Shown here: one piece after another, positions 1 to 5,955 of the stretch
Numbering within the stretch: the stretch's first letter is position 1
Layout: each line of letters opens with the position of its first letter
IMG/VR virus record: IMGVR_UViG_3300034682_000402
Span: 1-46,393 of that record
From: a virus
Reading direction: 5' to 3' (one strand)
DNA: 46,393 nt
Notes under the pieces: generated by a model
Told to the model about the DNA's origin: nothing
Database searches by the model: none
Seen by the model: the letters and a program-made list of their open reading frames with translations, nothing else
Position numbers and translations under genes: made by a program

Positions 1-1176
1 CTACTGCGCTGGATGAAGTGCAGCTCTGGGCTTTTGGAAGTCTGCCCGGATGAACTTGCCATAGGTCTTGAACACCATGGTTACGTCGGCATGTCCCATC
101 TGGTCGGCCATGTACCAGGGGTTGGCGCCCGCCGTCAGACGGGACGAGGCAAATGTGTGACGTATTTGGTACGGATTGCGATATGCAATTCCCGCACGCT
201 GCATCAGAGGCAGCCAGGCCACTCTGCGGATCTGGGCATCTGTTTGCCACGGCGTCAGTGTGCGCTGGTTCAGCCACACCCGCCGGCCACGCTCAAAGCT
301 GATAGCTTTTTGCGCTAACAGCGCTTGGATCGCCTCTGCGCTCAGGTCCACCGTACGTTTGCCGGATTCCGTCTTGGGGCCCTTGATCACCCCCGCTACC
401 TGGTTCTGCTCAATCCGGGCTGTCGCACGCTCCAGGTCAATGTGCTGCCACTCCAGCGCTTGCAGCTCCCCTGGGCGCAGGCCCGTTTCAAACCAGAACT
501 GGAACATCGGCCACTCATCTGCCCGGCAGGCTTGCAAGATGGTGGCGCGCTCATCGCTGGTGAAAGGGTTCACCACGTAATCGCTGGCCTTGCTGTTTTG
601 CCGGATCAGCTTTGCCAGCGCGATGCGGTCAAATGGGTTGCTGGCGATCAACTCATCATTCAATGCATCCTCAAAAACCGAGCGCAGCGGTATCAACAGG
701 TTGCGAATCGCCTTGCTGGTGCAATCCATATCGCTCACCCAATCGCGCAAGGCTGACGGTGTTACCTCTGCTAGCTTCCAGCCATTCCAGTGGCGCATGC
801 GCTCGCTCGTGATCGACTTGAAGTAACCGCGATAGGTCGATGGCGACATCTGCCCGTTGGCCACCTGCTTTTCATACAGGGCCAGCTGCTTGTTCAGCAT
901 ATCCTCCACCTTGCAAAAGCCGTCATGTTGCGCTCGGGCCTTGGGGCTGCGGGGGAAGTACTCCGAATAGTCGAAGCTGCCTTGCGCAATCTTGCGCTTG
1001 ATCTCCAGGCGCAGGTTGGCGGCGTACTGCAGGGATTGCTTGGTGATGGGGCAGGGCGCTATCAACTCACGGCACTGCTGCCCATTCCACGTAAACGCAA
1101 TCTGGATGCGGTCGCCTGTCACAAGCTTGCGGATCAGAACGCCCGCTGGCGTTGCGAGATTTGGTTTCTTATCCAT
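1..1176 (-). CDS. int: phage integrase, tyrosine recombinase
   Basis: Tyrosine recombinase of 391 aa that would catalyse site-specific integration and excision of the prophage. Residues about 10-80 resemble the DUF3596-type arm-binding domain (TWNGQQCRE, then a FDYSEYFPRS stretch). Residues 90-195 are SAM-like core binding. The catalytic domain shows R234 (TGLRPGE), K268 (GPKTESGKR), Y336-x-x-R339 (NPYQIRH, Tyr replacing the usual His), H362 (MGHADV) and nucleophile Y372 (TYGKF). The start at 1176 (MDKKPN) is chosen because the upstream extension overlaps the xis-like gene and looks non-coding. The stop is at the first window base, so an att core beyond it cannot be seen. The first 43 nt overlap the upstream excisionase-like gene, implying co-transcription. 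Confidence 0.95.
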   Translation of the reverse strand: MDKKPNLATPAGVLIRKLVTGDRIQIAFTWNGQQCRELIAPCPITKQSLQYAANLRLEIKRKIAQGSFDYSEYFPRSPKARAQHDGFCKVEDMLNKQLALYEKQVANGQMSPSTYRGYFKSITSERMRHWNGWKLAEVTPSALRDWVSDMDCTSKAIRNLLIPLRSVFEDALNDELIASNPFDRIALAKLIRQNSKASDYVVNPFTSDERATILQACRADEWPMFQFWFETGLRPGELQALEWQHIDLERATARIEQNQVAGVIKGPKTESGKRTVDLSAEAIQALLAQKAISFERGRRVWLNQRTLTPWQTDAQIRRVAWLPLMQRAGIAYRNPYQIRHTFASSRLTAGANPWYMADQMGHADVTMVFKTYGKFIRADFQKPRAALHPAQ

Positions 1177-1388
1177 TCGTCGGCCTTTCTGACGTTGACA
1201 TAAAGACGGCGGTTGATCACTGCGCAGTGCGTGCCATCCAGCCACTTACCTTCCTTCCTGCGCTGGTGCACTGCGGTGGGTGTCACGCCTGTCAGCTCGT
1301 GATACTTCGCGGCCAGCACCCACTCAGGCTCGATCGAGGGCTGCACGGTAGTGCCGGTAGATGCTTTGGGTGTAACTGTGTGTTTCAT
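1134..1388 (-). CDS. excisionase-like small DNA-binding protein
   Basis: An 84-aa protein immediately upstream of, and overlapping, integrase, which is the usual xis position. The sequence EWVLAAKYHELTGVTP...QRRKEGKWLDG followed by NRRLYVNVRKADEWI fits a winged-helix excisionase fold: helix-turn-helix, then a wing, then a closing Trp-containing helix. The start is at MKHTVTP because the longer reading (from 1436) would run through a terminator hairpin. Family identity is inferred from shape and position; another small HTH adaptor is possible. Confidence 0.75.
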   Translation of the reverse strand: MKHTVTPKASTGTTVQPSIEPEWVLAAKYHELTGVTPTAVHQRRKEGKWLDGTHCAVINRRLYVNVRKADEWIRNQISQRQRAF

Positions 1389-1399
1389 GGTTTGGGCGC

Positions 1400-1423
1400 A
1401 AAAAAGCCCCGGTTCAAAGGGGC
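1400..1423 (-). terminator. intrinsic terminator, leftward
   Basis: Read on the minus strand: GCCCC stem, 8-nt loop, GGGGC, then six T. It lies between the 24-codon ORF and xis, so leftward transcription would need antitermination or read-through to reach xis-int. Confidence 0.6.
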
Positions 1424-1488
1424 AGGGGTTCATCAAAATCCGGGATGGGCGCGCGCTTGTCGCGCCGGGTGCGTTTGCGGCGGCTCAT
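1414..1488 (-). CDS. 24-aa basic-acidic peptide, uncharacterised
   Basis: A short reading frame starting MSRRKRTRRDKR and ending in an acidic tail (DFDEPLPL). It follows the 38-aa zinc-ribbon peptide by 14 nt, with GAGGG about 11 nt before its ATG. The stop lies inside the stem of the leftward terminator at 1400-1423. The strongly basic head could contact nucleic acid, but no function can be assigned. It is below usual gene-finder limits, and the case rests on location and a passable ribosome-binding site. Confidence 0.35.
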   Translation of the reverse strand: MSRRKRTRRDKRAPIPDFDEPLPL

Positions 1489-1502
1489 GGTGTGGCTGGC
1501 CC

Positions 1503-1619
1503 TCAATGCCCGCAGGGCAGGCCTTCGCCCGCGGCCGGCTCTTTGAACACCGGCGCGCCACAGCTGCCGCAATGTTTGATGGGGGTGGGCTGCTGGCCCG
1601 GGGTGGGTGGTGTGCTCAT
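1503..1619 (-). CDS. 38-aa zinc-ribbon-like microprotein
   Basis: A 38-residue reading frame beginning MSTPPTPGQQ. It has a Cys pair in HCGSCGAPVF and a second pair-like cluster at the end (LPCGH), the pattern of a minimal zinc ribbon. The start is supported by GGAG seven nt upstream of the ATG. It sits in the leftward accessory series just upstream of a 24-codon ORF and a terminator, with another terminator-like hairpin upstream (1632-1668). The function is unknown; many temperate phages carry such small Zn-binding proteins in the xis-proximal region. Confidence 0.5.
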   Translation of the reverse strand: MSTPPTPGQQPTPIKHCGSCGAPVFKEPAAGEGLPCGH

Positions 1620-1631
1620 GCCGTGCTCCAG

Positions 1632-1668
1632 AAAAAGAAAAGCCTGCCGGGCTTGCGCCGGGCGGGCT
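1632..1668 (-). terminator. probable leftward terminator
   Basis: Minus-strand hairpin with 11-bp arms (1641-1651 pairing 1658-1668, one mismatch and one wobble), followed by TTTTCTTTTT. Confidence 0.5.
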
Positions 1669-1690
1669 GGTTGAGGAAGAAAATATCAGT

Positions 1691-1740
1691 AAAAAGTGCC
1701 TCTAGCGCTTATTTAGAAAGCGCTAGCAGCTAGCAAAATT
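1691..1740. repeat. dispersed palindromic element, copy A
   Basis: Inverted arms TAGCGCTT (1703-1710) and AAGCGCTA (1718-1725), flanked by AAAAAGTGC on the left and AGCTAGCAAAAT on the right. Near-identical elements occur at 22832-22870 and 43342-43390, with a half-element at 15343-15364. Confidence 0.7.
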
Positions 1741-1920
1741 AAACCATCGTCTATCGCAATTGCAAGCGGTCCTGGTGGGCAACGCCTTGGACTTTGCTGG
1801 CGGCGCCGGCCAGCGTGGTGCTTTGCGCTGCGGCGCGGCGGGCCTGGGCTTCGGTGATCTCGGCCACGTGGCGCGGTGCCGGGTGTGCTTTCTGGGTGGG
1901 TGAGGGCGTAGACTTCGGGC

Positions 1921-2181
1921 ATGTCCAATATCTACGACTCCATGGTCAGTGCCCTGCGTGAGCACTGGAAAGCAAATGACAACGCATACCCCCAGCGGTT
2001 TGAACTGACCCAGGTCACGCTGGATTCGCTAGCGGCTACGCGCAAGCTGGTCAACGACACCATGAACTTCAAGAAGGGCGACGGCTGGGAGCAGGAGTTC
2101 CTGGGCGTGCCGCTGGTGCTGTCGACCGAGGGGGACGCCATGATCGACAAGGACGGCACGCGCGTGCCGCTCAGCGCCTGA
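1921..2181 (+). CDS. hypothetical phage protein, 86 aa
   Basis: An 86-aa soluble protein (MSNIYDSMVSALREHW...) with a mixed helix-strand composition and natural-looking codon use. It is oriented against its leftward neighbours and is followed 3 nt later by the convergent end of the 111-aa gene. The ribosome-binding site is weak (TTCGGGC before ATG). No family recognised. It may be a moron with its own promoter. Confidence 0.6.
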   Translation: MSNIYDSMVSALREHWKANDNAYPQRFELTQVTLDSLAATRKLVNDTMNFKKGDGWEQEFLGVPLVLSTEGDAMIDKDGTRVPLSA

Positions 2182-2184
2182 CGC

Positions 2185-2520
2185 TCAGCTTGGCTCTTTG
2201 GTGCTGAGCAGCCAAACGCGCCCCAAGTTTTCTTTGCACGCAGGGTAGTGACTGGCCGTTTTGACGGCCAGATTCTTTTTGCGCTTGTGCTTGATCCAGT
2301 GGCGCAAGGCGTTGCCGATGGCGCCGGTGTGCGCTGGCTCGCACTTGATGCACTGGCCGGGCTTCATGGACGCAAACAGCTCGTCGTAGCGGCCTGGGCC
2401 CAGGCTGCGCTTTTGTGGCGGGGGATCGTCGGCCACCTCCAGGTCTTCGATGTGGATGGCTGAGCGGCGCACGCCCTTGGTGTGCGGCTTGGTGGTGTTG
2501 AATGGGTCGTGGGCATGCAT
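2185..2520 (-). CDS. hypothetical phage protein with CxxC motif, 111 aa
   Basis: A 111-aa protein with an acidic N-terminal half and a basic C-terminal half (HWIKHKRKKNLAVKT). It contains QCIKCEP and a helix-rich segment GAIGNALRHWI that could be a DNA-binding helix. GGAGA six nt before the ATG supports the start. It is leftward, followed downstream by the convergent 86-aa gene. No family assigned. Confidence 0.65.
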   Translation of the reverse strand: MHAHDPFNTTKPHTKGVRRSAIHIEDLEVADDPPPQKRSLGPGRYDELFASMKPGQCIKCEPAHTGAIGNALRHWIKHKRKKNLAVKTASHYPACKENLGRVWLLSTKEPS

Positions 2521-2574
2521 AAATCGTCTCCGGCTTTAGCGGTGTGCTGGGTTAAGTTTTTGGGCGTGTAAATT

Positions 2575-2597
2575 AAAAAGCCCGCAAATTGCGGGCT
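2575..2597 (-). terminator. intrinsic terminator, leftward
   Basis: AGCCCGCA / TGCGGGCT stem with a T-rich tail (TTTTTAATTT) on the minus strand. It ends leftward transcripts before the 111-aa gene. Confidence 0.65.
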
Positions 2598-2656
2598 GGG
2601 TGCGGGAAATCTGTGTTTTAGGCAACAATGGGTCTTGTCTTAAATATGGAATTTCT

Positions 2657-2866
2657 GTGAATCAACCAATTGCACACGCTGAACTCATCGCTAGCTACAA
2701 AAAGGTGGCTGCAGACGCTGCCAAAAAAGCGGCGCTCATCCTGACGTCAGCCTTCAAGGGCCCTGGCGTGATCAAGTCGGTGAGTGAGACCGCAGCGAAG
2801 GCAGCCCGTCGTCGCGATGTGATCGCATCCAAGCTCGCGAAGCTGGGTGTGGCGCTGCCCCAGTAA
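2657..2866 (+). CDS. small lysine/alanine-rich protein, 69 aa
   Basis: A predicted helical protein rich in Ala and Lys (KKVAADAAKKAALI ... KAARRRDVIASKLAKLG). I prefer the GTG at 2657 (VNQPIAHAEL) because the longer reading from 2600 starts inside the preceding hairpin region. The gene is followed 14 nt later by a good rightward terminator, supporting a single-gene transcript. The basic, Ala-rich composition suggests nucleic-acid association but there is no recognisable domain. Confidence 0.55.
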   Translation: MNQPIAHAELIASYKKVAADAAKKAALILTSAFKGPGVIKSVSETAAKAARRRDVIASKLAKLGVALPQ

Positions 2867-2880
2867 GCTCAAAAATAAAA

Positions 2881-2909
2881 GCCAGCGTTGCGCTGGCTTC
2901 ATTGTTTTT
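2881..2909 (+). terminator. intrinsic terminator
   Basis: GCCAGCG TTG CGCTGGC stem-loop followed by TTCATTGTTTTT, directly after the 69-aa gene. Confidence 0.7.
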
Positions 2910-2924
2910 GGGCTTGCCAGAATC

Positions 2925-2952
2925 AAAAAACCCGCTTGACGCGGGTTTTTTT
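2925..2952. terminator. bidirectional terminator
   Basis: AAAAAA-CCCGC-TTGAC-GCGGG-TTTTTTT. Both strands end in a T run, so it separates the rightward 69-aa gene from the leftward 68-aa gene. Confidence 0.7.
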
Positions 2953-2954
2953 GT

Positions 2955-3161
2955 TCATCGGCCCCAAGTTTTGGGCTGGTAGAGCTCGACAGTCGTGCCG
3001 TTACAGATGCGGTAGCTGTCTGGTGGGGTTTGCCGCTCATGCACTTGGATTTTGACTCCTTCGGGCATCACGGTTTTAACCTGCTGCTTGACCGGCTGCG
3101 TCCACGGTTTTTTCGATGCTGAATCGTTCGCTGATTTAGCGCCTTTTTTTGCTGCTGCCAC
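2955..3161 (-). CDS. hypothetical phage protein, 68 aa
   Basis: A 68-aa protein with a Lys-rich N-terminus (AAAKKGAKSAN) and a C-terminal half with probable beta strands (VKIQVHERQ, DSYRICNGTTVELY). AAGAAGGG upstream of the ATG is a good ribosome-binding site. It ends 3 nt before the bidirectional terminator. No family recognised; its position suggests an early leftward gene of unknown role. Confidence 0.6.
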   Translation of the reverse strand: MAAAKKGAKSANDSASKKPWTQPVKQQVKTVMPEGVKIQVHERQTPPDSYRICNGTTVELYQPKTWGR

Positions 3162-3289
3162 GTGGACCCTTCTTCATATTCATCAAAAAATGAATTCGGG
3201 CTAGTGTGCCAGTAGTTTGAGTTTTTGCGAAACCGTCGCGCTGATACCCGTTGTTTCCATTAACACCGTTCAATCTGTAGCGATCGTGG

Positions 3290-3447
3290 TCAGGCTGATG
3301 GGGCTTTGGCGCCTGCTTCGGCTTTGGCGGTGATGCGGTAGGGCATGACCGCGCCCCAGCCGCCGTGGAATCGGGGTGTGGTCGTGCGGCAGCTCTTTTT
3401 TCAATAGCGTTCAGCACGGCGCTGCGGCGGCGGTCCTGGCGGGCCAT
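3290..3447 (-). pseudogene. possible frameshifted small gene
   Basis: Two coding-looking pieces in different frames: MARQDRRRSAVLNAIEKRAA from 3447, then TPRFHGGWGAVMPYRITA ending at a stop at 3290. The frame change falls at an A6 run (GAAAAAAG, about 3396-3403). A -1 slip there would join them into one protein of roughly 50 aa. It could be a decayed gene, a sequencing indel, or programmed slippage. The alternative 103-aa unshifted frame is Pro/Lys-rich and less convincing. Confidence 0.3.
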
Positions 3448-3460
3448 GGCGGCCAGCACC

Positions 3461-3631
3461 TCATCCAGCGCGGTGGGTGTGGAGGGGCTTGGTGCTGACG
3501 CTGCGGGCCCAGGGGTAGATGCTGAGGGCGTAAGTGGCCGCGGCCGCGCCGTTGCGCTGCTGGGTGGTGAAGCGGGTGTGCTTGCCACCGTCGAGGACGG
3601 TGACTTGGTAGGTGCGCAATGTGCGGGCCAT
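3461..3631 (-). CDS. small phage protein, 56 aa
   Basis: A 56-aa reading frame beginning MARTLRTYQVTVLDGGKHTR. AGGAG eight nt before the ATG supports it. The first half looks like two beta strands and the second a helix (AATYALSIYPWARSVS). It follows the 84-aa gene by 40 nt in the same direction and is probably co-transcribed. I do not recognise the family with certainty. The strength of the start signal and the protein-like pattern argue that it is real despite its length. Confidence 0.6.
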   Translation of the reverse strand: MARTLRTYQVTVLDGGKHTRFTTQQRNGAAAATYALSIYPWARSVSTKPLHTHRAG

Positions 3632-3671
3632 GGCGGTGCTCCTGCGGGTGTTGCGGTGGGGGTGAACGGGT

Positions 3672-3926
3672 TCATAGGCTGGGCAGCACCAGGGGCTGCC
3701 CCAGGCCGGCGCGCATGCGGCGCGGTGGGGCTGGGGGCATGCCGGGCAGCGCGGGCTGGGCCTGGGCAGCGGTCAGGCGCTGCTGCAGTGCCTGTTGCGC
3801 CTGCAGGTGCCGGGCGCGCTGCAGGGTGGTGCGTATGTCGGTGGCGGTGCTGTTGGTGTAGACAAAGGCCCGGTCGGTCAGCCAAACGCGGGGCAGGGTC
3901 AGGCGGCCGGGTGGGTGTTGGTGCAT
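3672..3926 (-). CDS. hypothetical phage protein, 84 aa
   Basis: An 84-aa protein with an N-terminal stretch LPRVWLTDRAFVYTNSTATDIRTTLQRARH, then a Gln/Ala-rich helix and a Pro/Arg-rich tail. GGAG eight nt before the ATG supports the start. It is downstream of a leftward terminator (3951-3975) and upstream of the 56-aa gene. No function assigned. Confidence 0.6.
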   Translation of the reverse strand: MHQHPPGRLTLPRVWLTDRAFVYTNSTATDIRTTLQRARHLQAQQALQQRLTAAQAQPALPGMPPAPPRRMRAGLGQPLVLPSL

Positions 3927-3950
3927 GTCGTGGCTCCGGTGCGTGGACGA

Positions 3951-3975
3951 AAAAAAGCCCGCTCGGCGGCGGGCT
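3951..3975 (-). terminator. intrinsic terminator, leftward
   Basis: Minus strand: AGCCCGC / GCGGGCT stem followed by a T run (A tract 3951-3956 on plus). It ends transcription of the 143-aa gene. Confidence 0.65.
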
Positions 3976-4102
3976 GGTGGGAAGAAAAAGCCGGTGCCTT
4001 GCGGCGCGCTGGGGGAAGCGGTTGAGGGAGGGAGGAGATGCCCCCAGCCCGGCTGAAAAGTGGTGGTGTGCTTGGTGGTGGCTGGGCTTGCCGTTGCGTA
4101 AC

Positions 4103-4534
4103 TCAGGCCGTGGCGGTGTCTTCAGGCGGCTTTTCTGCAAAGTCTGCCGGGAGCGGAAAAGACCGCAAAGTCTTGGTCAGCTCAAACAGCTTGAGAAAGA
4201 ACTGCCGCTCGTCCTCAATCCCCGTTGCCTTTTTGTAAATGCGTGCGGCGGTAGGGGTAAAAGCTGGGCGGTTGTAGATCTCTGCAAACTGGTTCATTCC
4301 AACAACAAGAGGGCTGTGCATGTCATCACCTTTGAAAAACGTGTCGGTGCAAGAAATAGAAGCGGCCATCGCGTAAGCGCTGCAGGCACTGTCTGCGGGG
4401 CAGGCATTCAGTGTGTCGATCAGTGAGTTGAAGTTCGACGCCAGAGTGCGTCGTGTTGAGCTGGCCATGTCGGCATGGGTAATACCTGATGAAGACGACG
4501 ACTTGCCTTTCTGACTGAGCTGCCACGCAGCCAT
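4103..4534 (-). CDS. hypothetical protein, 143 aa
   Basis: A 143-aa protein from MAAWQLSQKG, with a Ser-rich N-terminus, a Cys-containing middle (NACPADSACSAY) and a helical C-terminal half (QFAEIYNRPAFTPTAARIYKKATGIEDERQFFLKLFELTK). The start is tentative (AGGG about 16 nt upstream); an internal Met at MASSTRR is an alternative. It is the first gene after the putative PL-like promoter near 5.6 kb and is preceded by a hairpin-rich leader. A role in early lytic takeover is inferred only from position. Confidence 0.55.
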   Translation of the reverse strand: MAAWQLSQKGKSSSSSGITHADMASSTRRTLASNFNSLIDTLNACPADSACSAYAMAASISCTDTFFKGDDMHSPLVVGMNQFAEIYNRPAFTPTAARIYKKATGIEDERQFFLKLFELTKTLRSFPLPADFAEKPPEDTATA

Positions 4535-4572
4535 CAAACCCAAACACCCTGCGGCCAGGGCGCTTGGGTTTT

Positions 4573-4720
4573 CCCTCTGCTGTCGTGCAGAGGGTAACGC
4601 CGCTTGTGCGGCGGGCTTTGCTGATCTTGGCAACCCGGTTTGCCTCACCCTTTGACCGTGTACGCACTTTGGCGGCTGGATACAGCGGGACACTGCGCGG
4701 AGCACCCGCCATGCCGGGTG
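4573..4720 (-). other. hairpin-rich leader, repeat-like
   Basis: Three compact inverted repeats: CCCTCTGC/GCAGAGGG (4573-4594), CGCCGC/GCGGCG with loop TTGT (4598-4613) and CACCCG/CGGGTG (4703-4720). On the minus strand the segment also reads as a peptide (KVRTRSKGEANRVAK...) that I recall as a widespread annotated hypothetical in Beta- and Gammaproteobacteria. That suggests a conserved structured element rather than a unique gene. The recollection is unverified. Confidence 0.4.
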
Positions 4721-4840
4721 ACGCTATGGCGCCGGACGAACCCCAAACCTGGGCTGGGGAGCAACATCGGCAGTGCAGGGCGAGAGCGGATAGGGAAGGC
4801 GTTGCAGTAAATTGCTCTGTCTCAACGCAGGGGAGGGGGC

Positions 4841-5416
4841 ATGACAAGGCAGAGCAGCACTGAAATCTACAAAGGGCAGCGCCAGAAAGAAAAAAGGCTG
4901 TTGTACCGGTGTTTTCCGTTTCGCGCCCTTGAGCGGCTTTGCAAGGCTAGGTTCTTCGCCTTGTTTGGCAACAAATGCTTTAAATGCGGGGCTCCAGAGC
5001 TACCGCCGCGTGTGAACTGCTTTCCGGTTTTGTGTATGGACCACCACATACCGATGGTTCTTGGGGGCCGGCTGGAGCCAGGCAACATCGTCGCGCTGTG
5101 TCGGCGCTGTAACGAGCAAAAGCTTGATCAGCCCCCTGAGCAGTTCTACACCCCCCAGGAGCTTGCACAGTTACCGGCAATCTTTGCGCAGCAGGCGGCG
5201 CTGTTTGACTTCGCTTTTGATGAGGAGGCCTGGCTGCAAGACCCCACAGCCTATCTTGTCAGCCTTGGGCTGGATGAGGAACTGGTTGAGCAGTTGCTGC
5301 ATGACGAGCTGCATCCTGACTACATCGGCATGCCTGATCCCCGGCGGATCGAATTCACCATCTCTATGGATGTCAGCAGTTTGCTGAAAGACTTCGGCAA
5401 GGACACTGCTGGCTAG
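4841..5416 (+). CDS. HNH endonuclease
   Basis: A 191-aa protein with an HNH core: C46-x2-C49 (CFKCG), D67-H68-H69 (CMDHHIP), N82 (PGNIVALC), C87-x2-C90-N91 (CRRCN). The paired CxxC motifs would bind structural zinc and the DHH/N residues a catalytic metal. A long acidic helical C-terminus follows (EEAWLQDP...DEELVEQLLHDE), outside the nuclease fold. The start has an excellent purine-rich site (GGGGAGGGGGC-ATG). It lies on the strand opposite to the leftward early operon, inside the leader expected from the PL-like promoter. It could be a homing-type or packaging-associated HNH, or a moron nuclease. Confidence 0.85.
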   Translation: MTRQSSTEIYKGQRQKEKRLLYRCFPFRALERLCKARFFALFGNKCFKCGAPELPPRVNCFPVLCMDHHIPMVLGGRLEPGNIVALCRRCNEQKLDQPPEQFYTPQELAQLPAIFAQQAALFDFAFDEEAWLQDPTAYLVSLGLDEELVEQLLHDELHPDYIGMPDPRRIEFTISMDVSSLLKDFGKDTAG

Positions 5417-5443
5417 GCCTTCCCTATCCACTCTCTTGTTAAA

Positions 5444-5465
5444 GACCGGGGGCCAAGCCCCGGTC
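5444..5465 (-). other. GC-rich hairpin, possible leftward attenuator
   Basis: GACCGGGG / CCCCGGTC with a short loop. On the minus strand it is followed by TTTAAC. It lies about 125 nt downstream of the predicted PL start and could attenuate the early leftward transcript before it crosses the HNH gene. The T run is short, so termination is uncertain. The stretch 5466-5596 holds no convincing gene. Confidence 0.35.
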
Positions 5466-5596
5466 AATGCCGTGGCGCCCATCGCGGTGGCACCTTGCTG
5501 CGCGCTGTGAGGCGCTAGACCTTCCTCTTGCATCGATTCGGTACGGGGCAGATCGCTTCCCCTGGGTCGTGTCGCTGTTGGTGCTGCGATGGGTGA

Positions 5597-5644
5597 ATTA
5601 AACGTTATGTTTATCTTTGTGTCAAACGCTTTGTTTAAACAAAG
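5597..5644 (-). promoter_or_regulatory. PL-like leftward promoter with palindromic operator
   Basis: On the minus strand: -35 TTGACA (plus 5620-5625), 17-nt spacer, -10 TTTAAT (plus 5597-5602). Next to the -35 is a perfect 16-bp palindrome CTTTGTTTAAACAAAG (5629-5644). A half-site-like ATAAACAT lies in the spacer. The -10 and following bases (GTTTAATTC) are identical to those of the cro promoter at 7763-7791. Both are probably bound by the CI-type repressor. Confidence 0.65.
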
Positions 5645-5727
5645 TGTTGTAAGTTGTGCAGTGTTGCTGCTCATCCGACAATCGGAGTAATGGGATTGGG
5701 CTACAACCTTGGAAGGAGGTAACAGCC

Positions 5728-5850
5728 ATGCAAATGCAACCCAAAGAACCCCGCAAGGAGCAAGAACCCAAGCCCGAACCGATTGACCCGCCAAGCGATG
5801 CCCCTCCGGTAGAGCTACCGGGTGATCCGATGGATGAGCCAAATATTTAG
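5728..5850 (+). CDS. 40-aa Pro/Glu-rich microprotein
   Basis: A 40-aa protein (MQMQPKEPRKEQEPKPEP...) made almost wholly of Pro, Glu, Lys, Asp and Gln, so probably unstructured and acidic. It has one of the strongest ribosome-binding sites in the window (AAGGAGGTAACAGCC-ATG). It lies between the PL-like operator and the DUF2971 gene, divergent from PL and convergent with DUF2971. A candidate promoter TTGTGC-17-GACAAT lies in 5650-5685. The location inside the immunity region suggests an expressed lysogeny or early regulator, but there is no recognisable domain. Confidence 0.55.
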   Translation: MQMQPKEPRKEQEPKPEPIDPPSDAPPVELPGDPMDEPNI

Positions 5851-5855
5851 AGCGC

Positions 5856-5879
5856 AAAAAAGCCCGCGTGGGGCGGGCT
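5856..5879 (-). terminator. intrinsic terminator, leftward
   Basis: Minus strand AGCCCGC / GCGGGCT followed by TTTTTT. It ends the cI-DUF2971 transcript. Confidence 0.65.
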
Positions 5880-5955
5880 TGGGGGGAAATAGTTTTATGT
5901 TTTTGACTGCGGTCGTCGTATTTCGACCCAGAGCAGACCTGCACTAACGTTGGTA

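Noticed and set aside
296-320. Partial match to the palindromic element inside integrase
   Set aside because: Only short half-arms in coding DNA; could arise by chance from the ALLAQKAIS codons.
1741-1920. Minus-strand piece reading VAEITEAQARRAAAQSTTLAGAASKVQGV
   Set aside because: Protein-like for about 35 codons but no ATG and no ribosome-binding site; may be the 3' remnant of a lost gene.
3136-4426. Long opposing frames (334 aa minus, 353 aa plus)
   Set aside because: Low-complexity Pro/Thr/Ser or Gly/Arg sequences typical of shadow frames in GC-rich DNA; three shorter minus-strand genes with good starts explain the region better.
4326-4847. 173-aa minus-strand frame containing KVRTRSKGEANRVAK
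   Set aside because: Resembles a commonly annotated spurious product of a conserved structured DNA repeat; kept as a structured element instead of a gene.
5171-5944. 257-aa minus-strand frame over the PL region and HNH gene
   Set aside because: Crosses the PL-like promoter and the HNH coding sequence in antisense; no ribosome-binding site after the predicted transcript start. The MQEEGL start inside it remains a faint possibility.
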